Shown piece by piece: positions 8,342-16,329 of a stretch of 64,000 nt of DNA. The notes under the pieces were generated by a model, which had not been told where the DNA came from, ran no database searches, and saw nothing but the letters and a program-made list of their open reading frames with translations. Source of the DNA: Mycolicibacterium baixiangningiae (GTDB lineage Bacteria > Actinomycetota > Actinomycetes > Mycobacteriales > Mycobacteriaceae); NCBI RefSeq assembly GCF_016313185.1, contig NZ_CP066218.1, positions 5,890,001 through 5,954,000 of the forward strand, given 5' to 3'. Position numbers and translations under genes: made by a program. The stretch's first letter is position 1; each line of letters starts with the position of its first letter.

Positions 8342-9196
8342 TCACCGCACCAGAGTGGCGCCGCCGTCGAGGCGGATCTGCTGGCCGGTCATGAATCGTG
8401 ACTCGTCGGCGAGTAGATAGAGTGCGGCATAGGCCGATTCCCAGACGCTGCCGCGGCCCATCTTGAGCTTGACGACCTCGTTGTGTCGCTGCGTCGCCTC
8501 GTCGGCGTCCAAACCGAACAGCGATTTCGAATCCCGGTTGGCGAGAACGGAGTTGATGGGACCCAGCATGAGCGTGTTGGCGCGGATGCCCGCCGCCGCG
8601 AACTGCACGGCGGTAAGTTCGGTGATCTGGTTGAGGCCGCACTTGCCCAACGCGTAGGGCATGATGCCGATGTTGAGCCCGAGTTCGTTCTTCATGCTCG
8701 CGATCGACGAGATGTTGACGATGCTGCCGGTGGAGTCCCCCGGGTTGCGCTCCATGCATTGCGCGGCAAAGAGATTGCAGTAGTAGCACCCGAGCATGTT
8801 GACGTTGATGCCGCGGTTGAAGTTCTCGACGGTCATCGAGTTCGTCTCGAAGTCGAACGGCGGATTGGTCGCGACGCTGTAGACCATGCCGTCGACGCGT
8901 CCGCTGGTCGCCATCGCCGTGTCGAAGATGCGTTGGCAATCGTCCTTTTCGGAGACGTCCGCCTCGATGGCGTAGGCGTTACCCCCCTCGGAGAGGATCA
9001 TGTCGACGGTCTCCTTCACCGCCGCCGGGTTCAGGTCGACCGCCACGACTTGCGCACCGTGACGCGCCGCCAGGATGGAGATCGCGCGCCCGTTACCCAT
9101 GCCGGGCCCCGGGCTCTGTCCCGCTCCCACCACCACGACGACCTTGTCGGACAGGTCGAAGGCCTTACGTTCCCTGTGGTCGAAATCAGTTGACAT
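8342..9196 (-). CDS. Short-chain dehydrogenase/reductase in P450 operon
   Basis: 284 residues starting at the ATG at 9196, which has AAAGAGGAG upstream. It is a Rossmann SDR with an enlarged nucleotide loop (VGAGQSPGPGMGNGRA instead of the short GxxxGxG). It has a Ser in IVNISSIASM, the catalytic pair in YALGKCG, and the usual C-terminal FMTGQQIRLDGGATLVR. The start overlaps the end of the ferredoxin gene by 11 bases. It probably oxidises or reduces the alcohol or ketone made by the neighbouring P450, using NAD(P). Cofactor and substrate cannot be read from the sequence. Confidence 0.85.
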   Translation of the reverse strand: MSTDFDHRERKAFDLSDKVVVVVGAGQSPGPGMGNGRAISILAARHGAQVVAVDLNPAAVKETVDMILSEGGNAYAIEADVSEKDDCQRIFDTAMATSGRVDGMVYSVATNPPFDFETNSMTVENFNRGINVNMLGCYYCNLFAAQCMERNPGDSTGSIVNISSIASMKNELGLNIGIMPYALGKCGLNQITELTAVQFAAAGIRANTLMLGPINSVLANRDSKSLFGLDADEATQRHNEVVKLKMGRGSVWESAYAALYLLADESRFMTGQQIRLDGGATLVR

Positions 9197-9392
9197 GGTT
9201 CTCCTCTTTGACGTGGATGGCGCGTTCGGGGCAGCCGTCGACCGCCTCGCGCACCGAAGACTCGAGCTCGGGCGAGATGTCGTCCTCGACGGCCTCGGCG
9301 TAGCCACCGTCGGTGATGACGAAGACCGAGGGGCACACCGCGGCGCAGACGCCGTGGCCGCGGCACGAATCGTCGTCGACAAAGACCCTCAT
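9186..9392 (-). CDS. 3Fe-4S ferredoxin, P450 redox partner
   Basis: 68 residues. Cysteines at 10, 16, 20 and 54 follow the pattern C-x2-H-x2-C-x3-CP ... CP. The second cluster Cys of a 4Fe-4S ferredoxin is replaced by His13, a hallmark of many actinobacterial P450-associated ferredoxins that hold a 3Fe-4S or altered cluster. The start overlaps the P450 stop by four bases (ATGA) and the end overlaps the SDR start, so the three proteins are made together. It should pass electrons to the P450. No ferredoxin reductase gene is present here. Confidence 0.9.
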   Translation of the reverse strand: MRVFVDDDSCRGHGVCAAVCPSVFVITDGGYAEAVEDDISPELESSVREAVDGCPERAIHVKEENHVN

Positions 9393-10699
9393 TCGACGCT
9401 CACGTGGAGCTTCATGAGTCCGCGCAGGATGTAGGTCGGTACGTAGTCGAAGCGGCGATCATGGACGGGGCCGTGCGCGTCGGCGTCGAGTGTGATGTCG
9501 GCGGTCCGCTCGAGTAGTCGCTGAATGATCACTCTGCCCTCGGCGCGGGCAAGCGGCGCGCCGATGCAGCTGTGCACGCCCCTGCCGAACCCGATGTGGC
9601 GGCGCGCATTCGGACGGTCCGGGTCGAACACGTCTGGATTCTCGAACTGACGGGGGTCGCGATTGGCGGCGCCGTAATGCGCCATCAGCGTCGTGCCCGC
9701 GGGGATCTCGACCCCGCCGACCGTCGCCGCGGCCCGCGCCAGCCGGAAGTCACCCTTGATGGGGCTCTCGAACCGCAGCGCTTCTTCGATGAAGTTGGGG
9801 ATGTCGTCCGGAGTCGCCCGCAGCCGCTGCTGGAGCTCGCGGTCCTCGGCGAGCAGCTTGAGCGCAGAGGACAGCAGCCGCACGGTCGTCTCCTGGCCGG
9901 CCGAGAACAGGTTGGCCGCCACGCGGACGACGTCGATGACCTCGGGCGTGGAACCGTCCGGGAACGTGGCGAGCGCCATCTCGGTCAATACGTCACCGCC
10001 CGGCGTCCTGCGCCGCTCGTCGATGTAGTCGGCGAAGCGCGTGTAGAGGTACTCCAGCGGAGAGTGCGCCATGACGGCCTCGCCGTCGGTACTGCCCAGG
10101 GAGTTGCCCCCGGTCAGCACCTCGGTGAGTTCGGCATGGTCTTCTTCGGGCACACCCAACAGATCGGCGATGACGAGGAGCGCAAAGGGGCTGGCGACCT
10201 CGCCGATGAACTCACCGCCGCCGCGCGCCACGAACGAGTCGAGCACCCGGTCGGCAAGCCGCCACATGAACTCCTCGTTCGACTTGAGCCGCTTGGGCGT
10301 GATCAGACGCGACAGCAGCGACCGATGCGCGGTGTGCACGGGTGGGTCGAACGACGGGAGCTGATCGCTGAACGGCAGCTCGTCGCGGTGCGCGTCGATC
10401 AGCGCACTGACCTCGGCCCCGTCGAGCCCCTCCAGGGGAACGGGAAAGCCCGGGATGGGCCCGGTCGTCGAATTGCACGACGAGAACGTCTCGGGGTCAC
10501 CCACGATGGCGAGCACTTCGTCGTAGCCGGTGACCACCATGACGCCGTGTACCGGTTCGCGGAGCACAGGGCTCGCCGCGCGCATGCGGTCGAGTACCGG
10601 ATACGGGTCCACGTTCAGTGTCGGGTCGTGAAAGAAGTCGAGAGTGTCCAGCACGTGTGCGGAGCTGGGGGCCGCCTCCGGCGAATCATAGGTCGTCAT
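9389..10699 (-). CDS. Cytochrome P450
   Basis: 436 residues from the ATG at 10699 (GAGGAG upstream), normal for a soluble bacterial P450. The I-helix oxygen-binding segment is FSAGQETTV, the K-helix carries EALRFESP (ExxR), and the haem loop is FGRGVHSCIGAPLARAEGR with the ligand at Cys378. It is the promoter-proximal gene of a P450-ferredoxin-SDR operon, divergent from a TetR gene across a strong operator. The pairing suggests hydroxylation followed by dehydrogenation of a hydrophobic substrate. The CYP family and substrate are not recognisable by eye. Confidence 0.93.
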   Translation of the reverse strand: MTTYDSPEAAPSSAHVLDTLDFFHDPTLNVDPYPVLDRMRAASPVLREPVHGVMVVTGYDEVLAIVGDPETFSSCNSTTGPIPGFPVPLEGLDGAEVSALIDAHRDELPFSDQLPSFDPPVHTAHRSLLSRLITPKRLKSNEEFMWRLADRVLDSFVARGGGEFIGEVASPFALLVIADLLGVPEEDHAELTEVLTGGNSLGSTDGEAVMAHSPLEYLYTRFADYIDERRRTPGGDVLTEMALATFPDGSTPEVIDVVRVAANLFSAGQETTVRLLSSALKLLAEDRELQQRLRATPDDIPNFIEEALRFESPIKGDFRLARAAATVGGVEIPAGTTLMAHYGAANRDPRQFENPDVFDPDRPNARRHIGFGRGVHSCIGAPLARAEGRVIIQRLLERTADITLDADAHGPVHDRRFDYVPTYILRGLMKLHVSVE

Positions 10700-10724
10700 C
10701 CTGGGCTCCTCGAACTCGCAACAC

Positions 10725-10787
10725 CTGACCATTCGTACAGTTGTCTACTGACCAAACGTACAGGAGACGGCTGTACGGTCGGTCAGT
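10725..10787. promoter_or_regulatory. Three-half-site TetR operator between P450 operon and TetR gene
   Basis: The half-site CTGACC-NNN-CGTACAG occurs as a direct repeat at 10725-10740 and 10748-10763, then inverted at 10771-10786. The last two form a 17-base-arm inverted repeat with 14 of 17 matching positions and a 7-base centre. It lies between the two divergent starts, so the TetR protein encoded at 10829 probably binds here. Confidence 0.65.
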
Positions 10788-10828
10788 TAAGGTGAGGGTG
10801 TAAGGGACCCGACAATGGGGGCGGAGAT

Positions 10829-11407
10829 GTGAGCAGCCACTCAGTGGAGTCCGGTGGCCCCACCCGGCAGCGACTCATCGAGGTCGCGATCGAGTTGTTC
10901 AAGCGACACAGCGTCGCGGGCACGTCGTTGCAGATGATCTCCGACGAACTCGGACTGACGAAATCGGCCATCTATCACCACTTCCGCACGCGCGACGAAC
11001 TCTTGAGCGCAGTGATGGAACCGGTCATCGCCGAGGTCACCAAGCTCGTCGAGGCGGCCGAGACACATCGCACCCCGCACGCACGCGCCGACCACATGCT
11101 GGGCGGCTATGCGGATGTCGCCGCACGGAACCGCGCGCTGATACCACTACTGTCCGGCGACCCCGGCGTCGTCGAGCTCCTGCGCAGCCGAACGGAGTGG
11201 CGCACTCTCGTCGAGCGGCAGCTGATGCTGTTCGCCGACGTCGAACCAGGTTTGAGCGGGCAGGTGAAGGCCGCGCTGGTCATGTCGGGAATCGCCTCCG
11301 CGGCGGGCGTCGACTACGGCGACGTCGACGACGAGACCCTGCGCGACCAATTGATCGCAGCGGGCCGCCGCACGCTCGGATTGCGCGGCTCTCGTGCCGG
11401 CCGCTGA
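10829..11407 (+). CDS. TetR-family regulator of the P450 operon
   Basis: About 192 residues from a GTG with GGCGGAG upstream. The N-terminal helix-turn-helix is clear: IEVAIELFKRHSVAGTSLQM then SDELGLTKSAIYHHFRTRDE, the standard TetR block at residues about 10-60. The C-terminal ligand domain is generic. It diverges from the P450 operon across the three-half-site operator, so local control and autoregulation are likely. The ligand may be the P450 substrate (inference). Confidence 0.88.
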   Translation: MSSHSVESGGPTRQRLIEVAIELFKRHSVAGTSLQMISDELGLTKSAIYHHFRTRDELLSAVMEPVIAEVTKLVEAAETHRTPHARADHMLGGYADVAARNRALIPLLSGDPGVVELLRSRTEWRTLVERQLMLFADVEPGLSGQVKAALVMSGIASAAGVDYGDVDDETLRDQLIAAGRRTLGLRGSRAGR

Positions 11408-11485
11408 TGGCGCGGGCTGCGATGGCCGCGCCCCGAAGCGCAGCGTCGGGGAATGTCTCGGCGACGCGGTGGGTTGCTGACCGAC

Positions 11486-11908
11486 ATGAGTGAACAAGCT
11501 GAACTGAGCCCCACCGACTGGGTCCGCGAACAGACCCAGCGCATCCTGGCGCAAGGCACCACCGACGGCGTCGAGATCCTCGACCGGCCGGTCGTCCTTT
11601 TCACCACAACGGGTGCGCAGTCGGGCAAGAAGCGGTACGTACCGCTGATGCGCGTCGAGGAGAACGGTCGGTACGCCATGGTGGCGTCAAAAGGCGGCGA
11701 TCCGAAGCACCCGAGCTGGTACTTCAACGTCAAGGCGAACCCGTCGGTGACCGTTCAAGACGGCGACAAGGTGCTCGAGGGCACCGCGCGTGAGATCGAG
11801 GGCGACGAACGCGAGCACTGGTGGGCGCTGGCCGTTGCGGCCTATCCCCCGTACGCCGAGTACCAGACGAAGACCTCGAGGCAGATTCCGGTCTTCATCG
11901 TCGAATAG
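11486..11908 (+). CDS. F420-dependent nitroreductase/quinone reductase family protein (Ddn-like, DUF385)
   Basis: 140 residues. The core VVLFTTTGAQSGKKRYVPLM, then VASKGGDPKHPSWYFNVKAN and a Trp/Tyr-rich C-terminus, match the split-barrel deazaflavin-dependent reductase family of mycobacterial Ddn. In this family the reduced F420 cofactor donates hydride to quinones or nitro compounds, often at the membrane. The start at 11486 is the ATG closest to the conserved region. It follows the TetR gene by 78 bases and is convergent with an NmrA gene. Many paralogues exist in mycobacteria, so the particular substrate is unknown. Confidence 0.83.
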   Translation: MSEQAELSPTDWVREQTQRILAQGTTDGVEILDRPVVLFTTTGAQSGKKRYVPLMRVEENGRYAMVASKGGDPKHPSWYFNVKANPSVTVQDGDKVLEGTAREIEGDEREHWWALAVAAYPPYAEYQTKTSRQIPVFIVE

Positions 11909-11973
11909 TCGACCTGCTGATCGGCGGACCATCCGAGGGCAGCGAGCAGGCCGGAGACTTCCGTCGACGATTC

Positions 11974-12948
11974 TCATTCAGTGGTGTGAAGTGCGTTGCG
12001 GCGCAGCTCGAGCCAGTCCCGAAAGGACTGTAGTTCCGGATTGAGTTCCCGCACCTGGGCCAGCTCGCGGTCGCCGACGAATCGGGCGGAGTTCTCCGCG
12101 TAGTACTGAAACATGTTGCCCATCTCCACGGCGCCGGGAAACCCCTGCGCGCGGAACTCGTCCCAGCTCACGGGGCTGTAGGCGACCTCCTCGCCGAGAT
12201 CCTCGCTCAACGCCGCCGCGTACTGGTCACCCGTCAAGTGGTCACCCGCGATGCTGACGGTCCTGCCGATGAACTCGGTGCCGTGGGCGAACAGGTGCAG
12301 CGCCGTTTTTCCGATGTCGGCGACGGCGATGCCCGACATCGGTTGGTCTGCCATCGGCAGCGTCAGCCGCAGCACGCCGTCGTCACCTCGGATCGGGGCC
12401 AGCGCGCCGGCGAAGCCTTCGAAGAAGAGCGTGGTGCGCAGGAATGTCGTCGGCAGGCCGTGGGAACGGAAGATGTCATCCGCCTCCGCTTTGGCGTCGA
12501 AGTGCGGCACCTTGAACCGCCCGTCGACGGTCGGCACGCGGTCATCGGTGCCGAAATGGTCGCGGGTGTCTTCCAAGGTGGACCACACCACGTGTCCGAC
12601 GCCGGCTTTCTTGGCGGCGAGCGCGGCCGTCTCGACCTGTGCGATCTCCCTGGCGGCTCGCGTCCGCCGAGCTTCGTCCTCCGCAGACTGCTCGGCCCAG
12701 TAGTTCGTGACGATGAAGGCGCCGTCTGCGCCGTCGAAGGCGCGGAGCATGCTTTGACCGTCTTCCAGGTCAGCCTCCACCACTTCGGCCCCGGCACCGG
12801 TCAACTCCCGCGCCGCGGTCGACTGCGCACTCCGGGTGATCGCGCGCACCGTGAACTGCCCGCGGGGATCGTCGAGAATCGCGTGGACGAGACCGCCTCC
12901 CTGGGATCCGGTCGCCCCCACCACGGAGATCACTTTCTTGGCTGCCAT
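11974..12948 (-). CDS. NmrA-like NAD(P)-binding protein
   Basis: 324 residues from the ATG at 12948 (GGAAGGTGG upstream). The atypical SDR nucleotide motif SVVGATGSQGG (residues 8-18) and FIVTNYWAEQSAEDEARRTR, with GVGHVVWSTLEDT later, are characteristic of NmrA/HSCARG-type proteins, which act as redox-sensing regulators or reductases. It diverges from a MarR gene across a perfectly duplicated operator, so its transcription is probably controlled by that MarR. The enzymatic role is not certain. Confidence 0.82.
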   Translation of the reverse strand: MAAKKVISVVGATGSQGGGLVHAILDDPRGQFTVRAITRSAQSTAARELTGAGAEVVEADLEDGQSMLRAFDGADGAFIVTNYWAEQSAEDEARRTRAAREIAQVETAALAAKKAGVGHVVWSTLEDTRDHFGTDDRVPTVDGRFKVPHFDAKAEADDIFRSHGLPTTFLRTTLFFEGFAGALAPIRGDDGVLRLTLPMADQPMSGIAVADIGKTALHLFAHGTEFIGRTVSIAGDHLTGDQYAAALSEDLGEEVAYSPVSWDEFRAQGFPGAVEMGNMFQYYAENSARFVGDRELAQVRELNPELQSFRDWLELRRNALHTTE

Positions 12949-12967
12949 GAGTCGCCACCTTCCATCG

Positions 12968-13019
12968 GGTTGATATGTCAACCAAACCCACGGTAGCGCG
13001 CCTGGTTGATATGTCAACC
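12968..13019. promoter_or_regulatory. Two identical 16-base palindromic operators for MarR
   Basis: GGTTGATATGTCAACC occurs twice, at 12968-12983 and 13004-13019, each with GGTTGA/TCAACC arms. The second copy ends 21 bases before the MarR start and the first begins 20 bases from the NmrA start. The two divergent promoters are therefore probably both blocked by the MarR protein. Confidence 0.75.
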
Positions 13020-13040
13020 CGAATCGATAGACTTCCCCTC

Positions 13041-13523
13041 ATGGCCGACCGATCGCGACTCGACCCCGACGAGTTGGCTGCCTGGCGCAGCTTCGTCGAC
13101 ATGCACCATCGCCTCGAAAGGCACCTCGCCAGGCGCCTGCAGCGCGACTTCGGACTGTCGGACTCCGACTACGAGATCTTGGTGAACCTCTCCGAAGCGC
13201 CGGGCGGACGGATGCGGGCCTACGAACTCGGCCGGGCCACGCTGTGGGAGAAGAGCCGGCTGTCCCATCACCTCAGCCGGATGGAGAAGCGCGGACTCGT
13301 CAGCCGCGAGGCGGATCCCGATGCCGGCTCGCGCTACCCGTCCGTCGCGCTCACCCCGGCCGGCCGCACCGCCATCGAGTCGGCCTCCCCCGCCAACGCC
13401 GCCCGGGTACGCGAACTCTTCATCGACGTACTGGGGCCGAAACGCCTCGCGGTGTTCCGCAAGGCATCCGATGACGTCCTCGCCGCCATCGAGGGCAACC
13501 ACCCGGCGCAGAGCGACGAGTAG
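13041..13523 (+). CDS. MarR-family transcriptional regulator
   Basis: 160 residues from the ATG at 13041. An upstream in-frame ATG lies inside the operator and is less likely; no strong ribosome site is seen. The winged helix is visible as LSDSDYEILVNLSEAPGGRM, RATLWEKSRLSHHLSRMEKR and READPDAGSRYPSVALTPAG, the classical MarR recognition helix and wing. It faces the NmrA gene across twin palindromes and ends seven bases from the convergent aldo-keto reductase gene. It is likely a ligand- or redox-responsive repressor of NmrA and of itself. Confidence 0.9.
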   Translation: MADRSRLDPDELAAWRSFVDMHHRLERHLARRLQRDFGLSDSDYEILVNLSEAPGGRMRAYELGRATLWEKSRLSHHLSRMEKRGLVSREADPDAGSRYPSVALTPAGRTAIESASPANAARVRELFIDVLGPKRLAVFRKASDDVLAAIEGNHPAQSDE

Positions 13524-13529
13524 TCACCA

Positions 13530-14390
13530 CTAGATCGCGAGATCGGTGGGCAGTTCGATGTCGGCGACAGCCAGGTTTTCCTCCAGGTGGGCCACCGACG
13601 ACGTACCGGGGATCAGCAGCACGTTGGGCGCCACATTCAGCGTCCACGCCAATGCGATCTGCGCGGGGGTACGGCCCAGTTCGGCCGCGACCCGCCCGAT
13701 GGCGGGGTTGCCCAGAACCGGGTTGTCCGCGACGAACGCCGACCCCAGCGGGAAGAACGGCACGAAGGCGATGTTGCGTTCGATGCAGAGGTCGAGGACG
13801 GGTTGAGAGGTCCGGTCGGCGAGGTTGTACGCGTTCTGCACGCAGGCGATCTCCGTGCGTTCCAGCGCGATCTCCAGATGCTCGCGAGAGATGCTGCTCA
13901 GCCCGATACCTGCGATGAGGCCTTCGGCGCGGGCAGCGATCATCGCGTCCAGCTGCCGCTCGAACAGGCCGCGGTCGACCTTCGTGGAACCACCGTCCTC
14001 CCCGAAGACGCGCAGGTTCACCGCCGCGAGCCGGTCCACGTCGAGGGTGCGCAGGTTCTCTTCGATGTCGCGGCGCAGATCATCGGGATCCTGGGCAGGC
14101 AGCCAATTGGCCTGGTCATCCCGTGTGCCACCGACCTTGCTGACCAGCGCCAGGTTATCCGGATACGGGTGCAGCGCCTCCCGGATGAGTTCGTTGGCGA
14201 CCTCCGGGCCGTAGAACTGCGCGGTGTCGATGTGATCGACACCGAGTTCGACTGCGCGCCGCAGGACCGAGATGGCCTGGTCGTGGTCGCGCGGCGGTCC
14301 GAACACGCCAGGTCCGGGCAACTGCATGGCGCCGAATCCGACGCGTCGGACGGTGATCGCACCGAGTGGGAACGTCTCAGGGTGGGACAT
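13530..14390 (-). CDS. Aldo/keto reductase
   Basis: 286 residues. The family signature is clear: VRRVGFGAMQLPGPGVFGPP, then ELGVDHIDTAQFYGPEVANE with catalytic Asp and Tyr, LALVSKVGG with the Lys, and a C-terminal NVLLIPGTSSVAHLEENL that binds NADP. It has an AAAGG site before the ATG at 14390. It diverges from a MarR gene. Such proteins reduce aldehydes or ketones with NADPH; the substrate is unknown. Confidence 0.9.
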   Translation of the reverse strand: MSHPETFPLGAITVRRVGFGAMQLPGPGVFGPPRDHDQAISVLRRAVELGVDHIDTAQFYGPEVANELIREALHPYPDNLALVSKVGGTRDDQANWLPAQDPDDLRRDIEENLRTLDVDRLAAVNLRVFGEDGGSTKVDRGLFERQLDAMIAARAEGLIAGIGLSSISREHLEIALERTEIACVQNAYNLADRTSQPVLDLCIERNIAFVPFFPLGSAFVADNPVLGNPAIGRVAAELGRTPAQIALAWTLNVAPNVLLIPGTSSVAHLEENLAVADIELPTDLAI

Positions 14391-14413
14391 GGGAGGCCTT
14401 TCCTTAGGTATCT

Positions 14414-14438
14414 AACTATATGGTCTCGAACTATATGG
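14414..14438. promoter_or_regulatory. Direct repeat AACTATATGG, candidate MarR operator
   Basis: AACTATATGG is present at 14414-14423 and 14429-14438, 15 bases apart, in the short divergent region between the aldo-keto reductase and MarR starts. The AT-rich repeats also resemble -10 elements, so promoter and operator may overlap. Confidence 0.45.
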
Positions 14439-14478
14439 GTGCTGATATTCTGCGTCAACCGATCAGAGGAGATCCGCA

Positions 14479-14910
14479 GTGGAGGACGACAAGCGGACCG
14501 CCGCAGAGGCCGTCGACGCCTTCGGTCGGGCCGCCAAATTGGTCGTTCGAGCCTTCGACGAGCGCCTCGGCGACCGCGGGGTGTCGACTCCCCGATCCAA
14601 GCTCCTCGCCGAAATCGAGCGTTTGCAACCAGTGCGCTCGGCAGACGTGGCGCGGGCGGTGGGCATCACCCAGGCCACCGCATCAACGCTTGTCGACGCC
14701 CTGGTGCGCGAGGGCCTGGTGATGCGGGCCCCCGACGAAAATGACCGCCGTGCAGTGCGATTGAGCACCACGGACGCAGGTCGCCGGCAGGCACGGGATT
14801 GGCGGGCCGATTACACGGCTGCCGCGCACGAGATGCTCGCCTGCTTGAGTCATGGCGAGAAGAAGCAGCTGACCGAACTACTCACCAGGCTCGGCGATCA
14901 CCTGGCCTGA
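14479..14910 (+). CDS. MarR-family transcriptional regulator
   Basis: 143 residues from a GTG with AGAGGAG upstream. Winged-helix features are ADVARAVGITQATASTLVDA (recognition helix) and RAPDENDRRAVRLSTTDAGR (wing). It is divergent from the aldo-keto reductase, with the repeated AACTATATGG between them, so it probably represses that gene and itself. It ends 15 bases before the convergent peptidase gene. Confidence 0.88.
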   Translation: MEDDKRTAAEAVDAFGRAAKLVVRAFDERLGDRGVSTPRSKLLAEIERLQPVRSADVARAVGITQATASTLVDALVREGLVMRAPDENDRRAVRLSTTDAGRRQARDWRADYTAAAHEMLACLSHGEKKQLTELLTRLGDHLA

Positions 14911-14925
14911 CGTCCGGTCGCCGCA

Positions 14926-16110
14926 TCATCGAGACGCGTCGCGCGACAGCGGAACCCATTTCTCCCGCGGGGCAGGCTGCTTCGACGACGGAAAGTCGTG
15001 CAGGTCTCCCTCGCCGGAGGGGTTCGCATCCCACTCGGCGAATGTCAGCGGTGACTGGATCCACGCGCGGAGCAGACGGTAGGTGGCCTTCATCGAATCG
15101 ATATGGGTTCTCTCCCAGCCGTGGCTGCCGTCGACGCCGAAGCCCACGAGCGCGGCCCGGGTGTTCGCGCCGGCCTCGATCGCCGCAGCCGCGTCGGATC
15201 GGTAGTAGCGGAACACATCACGTGTGAACGGGATGTCCTGCTCCTCCGCGAGTCGGCACAGCTTCCGGGTCAGGTGGTAGTCGTAGGGCCCGTGCAGATC
15301 GGACATCGGCACGGTCACGGTGTCTTCCCTGGAGTGTTGCCCGGGCGCGCACACCGCGTTGTCCACAGAGATCATCTCGGCGATGTCTGCGGGCAGGCCC
15401 GTGCTCGCGCCGTAACCCACCTCCTCGGCGATCGTGACCATGATCGTCGTGCGGTGCGGGAGTTGCACCGAATTGTCGGTGAGGTTCTTGACCAGTGCGA
15501 GCACGACGGCCACTCCGGCCTTGTCATCGAGGTGGCGGGATACGACGAACCCGTCCTCGGTCAGGACGGGGTTGGCCATCAACGGGACGTAGTCACCGAT
15601 CCGGACGCCCAGCCGGATCAGGTCCTCCGGAGAGGAGACCTTGCGATCGATGCGGACTTCGACGTGGTCCCAATCGGTGGGCTGAGTGTCCACCTCGTCG
15701 CCGAAGGCGTGCCCACTTGCCTTGAGCGGCATGATGGTGCCGGTGATGAACTCCTCGGAGTCCTCGCAGAGAATTCGCACTCGCGCCCCGGCGGCGAAGC
15801 GCGCCGAGAAGGTGCCGACGGGAATCACCTCGAGTCGGCCGTTGTCCTTCAGCGCTCGAACCATGCAGCCGGTCGTGTCGGCGTGGACCACCAGCGCCCG
15901 GTCGGTCGTCGCCGACTCCCCTGGGAGTTCGACGATCAACGCGCCGCGGCGGGTCAGCGAAAACGACAAGCCGAAGCCTTCGAAGATCTCGCCGATCATC
16001 TGCATCACCGCATCGGTGCGCCCCGTCGGGCTCGGGGTCTGCAGCAGCGTGAGCAGCGTGTCGATCATCCAGCCGCTGTCCGTCTCGGACATCACTCCGT
16101 CTTCGCGCAT
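14926..16110 (-). CDS. M42-family metallopeptidase, osmoprotectant NAGGN-system type
   Basis: 394 residues. Metal-binding residues of M42 peptidases are in place: His76 and Asp78 in VVHADTTG, Asp195/196 in HLDDKAG, Glu229/230 in TIAEEVGYG, Asp250 and a late His in DGSHGWERTH. The stretch GRLEVIPVGTFSARFAAGAR and the DGSHGWERTH ending are, as I recall, typical of the peptidase found with N-acetylglutaminylglutamine amide synthesis genes. The ligase and amidotransferase of that system are not in this window. A start at 16092 is also possible; 16110 has GGAGGGGG upstream. Cytosolic. Confidence 0.75.
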   Translation of the reverse strand: MREDGVMSETDSGWMIDTLLTLLQTPSPTGRTDAVMQMIGEIFEGFGLSFSLTRRGALIVELPGESATTDRALVVHADTTGCMVRALKDNGRLEVIPVGTFSARFAAGARVRILCEDSEEFITGTIMPLKASGHAFGDEVDTQPTDWDHVEVRIDRKVSSPEDLIRLGVRIGDYVPLMANPVLTEDGFVVSRHLDDKAGVAVVLALVKNLTDNSVQLPHRTTIMVTIAEEVGYGASTGLPADIAEMISVDNAVCAPGQHSREDTVTVPMSDLHGPYDYHLTRKLCRLAEEQDIPFTRDVFRYYRSDAAAAIEAGANTRAALVGFGVDGSHGWERTHIDSMKATYRLLRAWIQSPLTFAEWDANPSGEGDLHDFPSSKQPAPREKWVPLSRDASR

Positions 16111-16329
16111 GGTGCCCCCTCCGCGCTCAGACCCCCGAGTCGCAGTCGATCACTTGTTGCGCCGCGCGCTGAGGACCCGATGTCCGAGTTTAGTGTCGTC
16201 AGACGGCAACGCACACCGCATTCCACCACCCTCTCGCCGGTGCATCGCCATGCGTTGCCCCCGAGCGCGCGCGTTAGTGTGCTTTGTCGGCCTCAGCGAC
16301 AAGCCGATAGAAGAGTTGAGAGAGAACTG

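Noticed and set aside
15103..16329. Long frame extending upstream of the HadAB-like gene, over the peptidase
   Set aside because: The extension is antisense to the M42 peptidase. The hot-dog domains begin right after the ATG at 16330.
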